Shown: positions 59,736 through 64,000 of the stretch, one piece after another
Position numbering within the stretch: position 1 is the stretch's first letter
Layout of the letters: each line of letters starts with the position of its first letter
Origin: Chlorobium sp.
GTDB lineage: Bacteria > Bacteroidota > Chlorobiia > Chlorobiales > Chlorobiaceae
NCBI GenBank assembly: GCA_028282595.1
Contig: JANQHQ010000007.1
Coordinates: forward strand, 1 to 64,000
Reading direction: 5' to 3'
DNA length: 64,000 bases
Program-made: the position numbers and the translations under genes
The notes under the pieces: generated by a model
The model's input: the letters and a program-made list of their open reading frames with translations, nothing else
Database searches by the model: none
Told to the model about the DNA's origin: nothing

Positions 59736-60887
59736 TCAGCCTGCGAAGAAGAGTTTTCTGAGGCGGGTGCGGGCGTTCGATAGCGTTTTCAGCGCTTCGG
59801 ATTCGCTCATGCCCGCAAGGGAGGCGGCTTCCCCGGCGCTTTTTTTCTCCACTTCCATCATCCGGTAGAGCGTGCGCTCCTTGTCGGGCAGTTTCTCTAT
59901 GCAGGCGAAAAGCTTTTCGTTGCCTTCGACCGCGCCTCCGGAGGCGGGGCTTTGGGCCCGGAGGGCTTTCCGCAGCAGTTCGCCGGCCCGGGCCGGTACC
60001 GGATGTTCGCTCTTGACCTCTCCGAACAGCCGTACGAATTCATCGAAGTCGAGTCCTCTCGCCTCGCACGGTTCGATGTTTCTTTCGAGAATGTCGGTTG
60101 CGAGGCGGCGGAACCGCTCACCGATCCGGGGTATGCGGGTCGCGAAATCGAAGCTGTCGTCACGGTTGCGGGCTTCCGGGTCGTGGGGGAGCTTCATCAG
60201 GACGTTGATTCCGGCGGCTTCGGCATATTTTTCGGCAATGCCGCTCCCGTCGTCCCGGTTGATGATCATGCCGAGGAGTCTCGACTGTCCCCCGACGGTT
60301 CGGAAATAGTTGTTCGCCTTGCAGATGTTGTTGGCCGTGAAAATGGACTGGCGGTCGTTGGTCGTGAGCAGGATGACCTCCTCGCTGAGCGAGCGGGCGA
60401 GCGGGGTGGCGAACCCCCCGCAGACGACGTCGCCGAGAAAATCCATCAGAATGATGTCGATATCCCACTCGAAAAGCCCCAGTTTTTCAAGAACGTCGAA
60501 TCCGGAAATGATGCCTCTGCCGCCGCAGCCACGGCCAACCTGCGGACCGCCGAGTTCGACGCCGTAGATCGGCTGAGGGATGCCCGGAATGTCTCGGCGG
60601 AAGACGATATCGCTGATTTCGACCTTTTCGTTCCGGGCGTTCTTTTCCGCGAACACTTCGGTCACCGTCGGCAGGGAAAGGCCGCCGAACAGGGAGGTCG
60701 TCGAGTCGTGTTTCGGATCGCAGCCCAGCTGCAGCACCCTTTTGCCCATCGTGGCGAAGGTTGCGCTGAGGTTTGTTGTGGTGAAGCTTTTTCCGATTCC
60801 GCCTTTGCCGTAAATGGCGATGGTTCGCGGCGACGCGGGCGTTTGTTGACGGTCGCCGTGAGCTTCCGTTTCAGAGCGGGACGTCAT
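59736..60887 (-). CDS. bchX: Chlorophyllide a reductase iron protein BchX, with C-terminal tail
   Basis: Iron-protein subunit that powers BchYZ in making the bacteriochlorophyll a ring. Nitrogenase-Fe-protein-like: P-loop GKGGIGKS at residues 27-34, DPKHDST switch, and both [4Fe-4S] cysteines (GRGCGGRGI; DVVCGGFATPL). At 383 residues it is longer than the core; residues about 335-383 (LPDKERTLYRMMEVEKKSAGEAASLAGMSESEALKTL, then LRKLF) look like sigma-70 region 4. Overlaps bchC by four bases. Confidence 0.93.
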   Translation of the reverse strand: MTSRSETEAHGDRQQTPASPRTIAIYGKGGIGKSFTTTNLSATFATMGKRVLQLGCDPKHDSTTSLFGGLSLPTVTEVFAEKNARNEKVEISDIVFRRDIPGIPQPIYGVELGGPQVGRGCGGRGIISGFDVLEKLGLFEWDIDIILMDFLGDVVCGGFATPLARSLSEEVILLTTNDRQSIFTANNICKANNYFRTVGGQSRLLGMIINRDDGSGIAEKYAEAAGINVLMKLPHDPEARNRDDSFDFATRIPRIGERFRRLATDILERNIEPCEARGLDFDEFVRLFGEVKSEHPVPARAGELLRKALRAQSPASGGAVEGNEKLFACIEKLPDKERTLYRMMEVEKKSAGEAASLAGMSESEALKTLSNARTRLRKLFFAG

Positions 60888-61849
60888 GTTTCCTCTTTCC
60901 AGTTCAGAATCATTTTCAGGCAGTCGGGATCGCTGAAGGCCTGACGGTACGCTTCGGAAAGGTCTCCGTCGACCGCATGGCTGTGGGTGAAGATTTTGCC
61001 CGCCTGAAGTTTTTCCCGCCGGATCAACTCCCTGACGCGCAGGAGGTCACCCCTGGCCCACTGTTTCGCCGCGATGAACGAGAGCTCCTTCTCGAAAGCC
61101 TGCGAGTAATCGATGTTCATTCTCTGGTAGTAACCGCCGAAGATGACCTTTCCGTGAAATTTCAGGAATCGCAGGCCCGTTTCGATCGCGTTCATGATGC
61201 CCGTACTGTCGATCATGACATCGAACTCGTGTCCGGCCAGGGCGGCCGAGACATCCTGTGTCGAGGGGTTCACCTTCAGATCGGCCGCCGAGTAGTCCAG
61301 GCGGTTCTGAACGGGTTCGGTCGCCGCGACAAGCGAGGCTCCCATGTGCCTTGCGAGCTGAACGGCGAGAATGCCGACGGCTCCCTGGCCGAGAACAAGA
61401 ATTTTTTTGTCTTTCACCTCGCCGAGGTCCATGAAGTGCAGGGCGGTAGCCCCGAGCGGCAGCGCAATGCCGCATTTCGGGTCACGGATACCGTCGAGGA
61501 CCGTAACGCTTTCGACCGGGCAGACGATGAACTGTGAAGCGCCGCCGAAGGCCGCGTTGACGTCGGTGTAGCCGAACGAACCCGCGATGTAGGCGAACTT
61601 GCCGATCAGGTTTTCGTTGACATGGTCTCCGACCTCGATGATCCTGCCGACCGTCTCGTAGCCGGGAATGAACGGGAAAATGAACGGCGGCGACGGGATA
61701 AGGCCGTTGAACGCCATCTTTTCGGTGCCGGTGCTGATAGACGACCAGCGGGTTTCGACCAGTACGTCGGTCGGTGAAACCGGCTTGAGCGTTACGTCTT
61801 TTACCTCTATCCGGCGGATGCCGGTAAAAACTATGGCTCTGGATTTCAT
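60884..61849 (-). CDS. bchC: 3-hydroxyethyl bacteriochlorophyllide a dehydrogenase BchC
   Basis: Medium-chain dehydrogenase that oxidises the C3 hydroxyethyl to acetyl in bacteriochlorophyll a formation. The 321-residue protein has the BchC start (AIVFTGIRRIEVKDVTLKPVS), PGYETVGRIIEVGDHV, and an NAD loop VLGQGAVGILAVQLA. It sits between bchF and bchX, the usual partners, and its stop overlaps the bchX start (ATGA, four bases). Confidence 0.93.
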   Translation of the reverse strand: MKSRAIVFTGIRRIEVKDVTLKPVSPTDVLVETRWSSISTGTEKMAFNGLIPSPPFIFPFIPGYETVGRIIEVGDHVNENLIGKFAYIAGSFGYTDVNAAFGGASQFIVCPVESVTVLDGIRDPKCGIALPLGATALHFMDLGEVKDKKILVLGQGAVGILAVQLARHMGASLVAATEPVQNRLDYSAADLKVNPSTQDVSAALAGHEFDVMIDSTGIMNAIETGLRFLKFHGKVIFGGYYQRMNIDYSQAFEKELSFIAAKQWARGDLLRVRELIRREKLQAGKIFTHSHAVDGDLSEAYRQAFSDPDCLKMILNWKEET

Positions 61850-61876
61850 GAGCGTTCGGAGTTCTTTGCGCGTGCG

Positions 61877-62350
61877 TTATGCGGTTTGCCGTGCTTCGGT
61901 TTTTCGGGCGTGCAGTTTTTCCACGATGAGCCGGATGACGAACTGGGCCGCGTTGACAAGGTAGCTCAGATAGGCCAGAAGCGCCGTCCAGATGAGAACG
62001 TTTTCGTCGAGGCCCATGAAAAACAGAATAAAGTAGGAGATGTGGACAACCATCGCGACAGCACTGCCGACATCCTCCCAGAAGAATTCGGGCGCGAAGA
62101 CATAGTCTCCGAACACCTCTTTTTCAAAGAACGCTCCGGTGACGAAAATCAGCAGGAAAACCAGTGTCTTGAGCACGACGAAAAAGGTTACCCAGGCGAA
62201 GTTCTCGACTCCCGTCCCGGTTTTGTAGAGCACGGTGACCGTGAGGCCCGCCAGAAAGACGAGAAACTGGATCGGGGCGAGAACGCCCTGCACCGTGGTC
62301 CATACCGACGCATTCCGTCGTTCGAGCTGTTCCGGTGTGTAACGAGGCAT
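61877..62350 (-). CDS. bchF: 3-vinyl bacteriochlorophyllide hydratase BchF
   Basis: Hydrates the C3 vinyl group, ahead of BchC. The 157-residue membrane protein begins MPRYTPEQLERRNASVWTTVQGVLAPIQ (ATG 62350; the frame extends upstream as noise) and has four helices; EFFWEDVGSAVAM and NAAQFVIRLIVEKL are family landmarks. Green sulfur bacteria also have the paralogue BchV for bacteriochlorophyll c; the bchC-bchX neighbourhood favours BchF. Confidence 0.9.
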   Translation of the reverse strand: MPRYTPEQLERRNASVWTTVQGVLAPIQFLVFLAGLTVTVLYKTGTGVENFAWVTFFVVLKTLVFLLIFVTGAFFEKEVFGDYVFAPEFFWEDVGSAVAMVVHISYFILFFMGLDENVLIWTALLAYLSYLVNAAQFVIRLIVEKLHARKTEARQTA

Positions 62351-62475
62351 AATGACTGTTTTGAACGCTTGAGGGCGCCGAAGCGCCCTCGAAAATAGAC
62401 GCTGCAGCGAAACCCGGCGGCCGCCGCAGGCAGGAATATAGCAAAAATGGTTGTAGCGCCCAATGTCGCCGCGGG

Positions 62476-64000
62476 CTAGTTCAGTGTCCATTCATAGGCG
62501 TTGTAGAGCGTCGAGAGCAGGTTTACCTCGACGTTTTTGACGCGGTTGCTGAACGCCTCGAGCTCGTCGAAATAGTAGAGAAAGGTTCTGGGCTGTTCTT
62601 CGTGCAGAATTCGCTGGTATTCGTTCCACAGAGCGGCGGATTCGTTTTCGGGAAGGGGCGTGCCGAGTTTCCCGATGATGCTGTCGAGTCCGGCGTGCCG
62701 GAAAGCCGAGGAGTTGAACTGGCGGTTTTCGAAATCCGAGCCCCAGATGATAAGCTGGAAAGGAAGTGTTTCCGCGGCGAGCCCGGAGAGGGCGGCGTCG
62801 TAGCGGTATTCGTTCTGGCTTTTGAGAAACACGAGGGTTTCATCGACCCTGATCTCGCAGGCGATTCCGATCTCGCGGAGATTCTGCTGTATGATCGTCG
62901 CTGCGTAGTTGCGGCGCGAATTGCCCACCTGAGCGGCAAGGGAGATCTCGAACCGGACGCCGTCTTTTCGGAGGATGCCGTCCGGTCCGGGCGTCCATCC
63001 CGCCTCGGCAAGCAGCTCGAGGGCTCTTTGCGGATCGTAGGTGTAAGGTTCCAGCGAACGGTTGGCGATGGATTCGTATGCCGGAGAGAGCGACGTGTTG
63101 ACGATGGTCGCGTGCTCGGGGCCCATGAAGCCGTCGACGATCGCCTGACGGTCGATAGCCAGGGTCATCGCCCGGCGCACCCTGCCGTCGCCGAAGAAAA
63201 CGTTGGGTTCGATCGCTTTTGAATTGCGGTAACGCTCGCCGTCGATCGTGAGCCAGACGACGCTGTCGAAGTAGCGGTTCCTGACCGGCGTGATGACGAT
63301 GTCCGGGCTGGTTCGTTTCAGTTCTTCAACATCGCTCGGAGTGATCCCGCCACCGGAAATGACCGCGTCGAGCTGACCCGATTTCAGCATGGTGAGCCGC
63401 GTGGTGTATTCCGGAACGATGATGAAACTCAAGAAGGGGGTGGCCGCCGGATGCGGCAGGACCGATGTGGCACTGGATTGGAGCACGAGCTTCTGCTGTC
63501 GAAGCCACTCCTTCACCCGGAACGGTCCCGCGCCGACAATCGGTGTCTCGGCTGCGCGCATGCGGATCTCGTCCGGGGGAATTCCTTCGAAGACGTGTTT
63601 TGCAACCGGCATCAGGTCGTTGAAATGATCGAGCACGATCGCGGGCGCCATCGGTTTGTTGAACCTGAGCACGAGCGTGAAGTCGTCGGGGGTTTCCACA
63701 CCGGTGTCGATATCGGGCTTGCCGTCGGGAGCGGTGGTGAGATCGTCGAGGTAGTGCTGCCGGGTACTCGCTATTTTCGGATCGGCATAGAGGCGATAGG
63801 AGAACTTGAAATCGTGCGCCGTGACCGGTTTGCCGTCTTCCCAGACCATGTCCCTGCGAAGATGGAACACCGCCTGTCTCCCGTCGTCGCTGAATTCCCA
63901 GCGTTCGGCGGCGGCGGGCAGAAAGTCGATGGAGCCGCTCCGGTCGTCGTAGGAAGGCTTGACCAGGGTGGGAAAAATGAGCGTGCAGACCTCTCGGGAA
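62476..64000 (-). CDS. Peptide/oligopeptide ABC transporter substrate-binding protein (5' end beyond the window)
   Basis: The frame stays open from its stop at 62476 to the right edge, so the start is outside. It matches SBP family 5 (DppA/OppA): FHLRRDMVWEDGKPVTAHDFKFSYRL, VGAGPFRVKEW, MTLAIDRQAIVDGFMGPEHA and LLAEAGWTPGPDGILRK. Family function is periplasmic capture of peptides or similar solutes for an ABC importer whose permeases are not visible here. At least 508 residues lie in the window. Confidence 0.9.
   Translation of the reverse strand, partial: SREVCTLIFPTLVKPSYDDRSGSIDFLPAAAERWEFSDDGRQAVFHLRRDMVWEDGKPVTAHDFKFSYRLYADPKIASTRQHYLDDLTTAPDGKPDIDTGVETPDDFTLVLRFNKPMAPAIVLDHFNDLMPVAKHVFEGIPPDEIRMRAAETPIVGAGPFRVKEWLRQQKLVLQSSATSVLPHPAATPFLSFIIVPEYTTRLTMLKSGQLDAVISGGGITPSDVEELKRTSPDIVITPVRNRYFDSVVWLTIDGERYRNSKAIEPNVFFGDGRVRRAMTLAIDRQAIVDGFMGPEHATIVNTSLSPAYESIANRSLEPYTYDPQRALELLAEAGWTPGPDGILRKDGVRFEISLAAQVGNSRRNYAATIIQQNLREIGIACEIRVDETLVFLKSQNEYRYDAALSGLAAETLPFQLIIWGSDFENRQFNSSAFRHAGLDSIIGKLGTPLPENESAALWNEYQRILHEEQPRTFLYYFDELEAFSNRVKNVEVNLLSTLYNAYEWTLN

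Overview
The window comes from a green sulfur bacterium (Chlorobiaceae, e.g. Chlorobium/Chlorobaculum/Prosthecochloris). Evidence: a bchF-bchC-bchX bacteriochlorophyll cluster, a C5-type tetrapyrrole cluster (hemACD plus hemB, with a HemX/CcsA-like membrane protein), a PucC-family (BCD) transporter, a four-helix-bundle 'suffix' protein, and dense, GC-rich coding with many long antisense shadow frames. It is ordinary chromosome, mostly housekeeping genes. I saw no tRNA, rRNA, CRISPR array, transposase or prophage.

Layout: 0.2-3.1 kb hrcA-grpE-dnaJ; 3.2-10.2 kb a leftward block (flavodoxin-like, gap, mpl, MFS, lolD-like, proA); 10.3-18.0 kb an accessory uptake island (AraC/PchR-like regulator, TonB-dependent receptor, methyltransferase, ECF transporter S, T and fused A1A2, rhodanese) preceded by a repeat-rich 369-bp gap; 18.1-23.1 kb leftward proB, SMR pump, cation/proton antiporter, Fur, MscS; 23.2-33.0 kb rightward def-fmt, lepA, lepB, trpE, htrA/degQ, greA, a small conserved protein and tpiA; then a MITE-like intergenic element, thiC behind a TPP riboswitch, and a divergent PucC-like transporter. 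36.7-44.4 kb holds a radical SAM protein, an unknown protein, a frameshifted four-helix-bundle gene, a DEAD-box helicase, a QueD-like enzyme, cysE, aroC and hemB.

The most striking locus is 44.7-49.1 kb: three genes joined by 4-base stop/start overlaps encode an AfsA-type hotdog protein, an FAD amine-oxidase-like enzyme and a CqsS/LqsS-type hybrid sensor kinase. It looks like a complete make-and-sense cell-cell signalling cassette in which the usual CqsA/LqsA alpha-hydroxyketone synthase is replaced by an AfsA (gamma-butyrolactone-type) module. Next to it are a PerR-like regulator and a thiol peroxidase.

50.7-64.0 kb continues with an unknown protein, an inositol-phosphatase-family enzyme, rmuC, hemD-hemC-hemA-hemX, bipA, bchX-bchC-bchF and a peptide-binding lipoprotein-type gene that runs off the right edge. 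BchX carries a C-terminal tail resembling sigma-factor region 4. Dispersed inverted repeats (cores of TCCCGAC/GTCGGGA) recur at 10.36, 37.7 and 56.9 kb.
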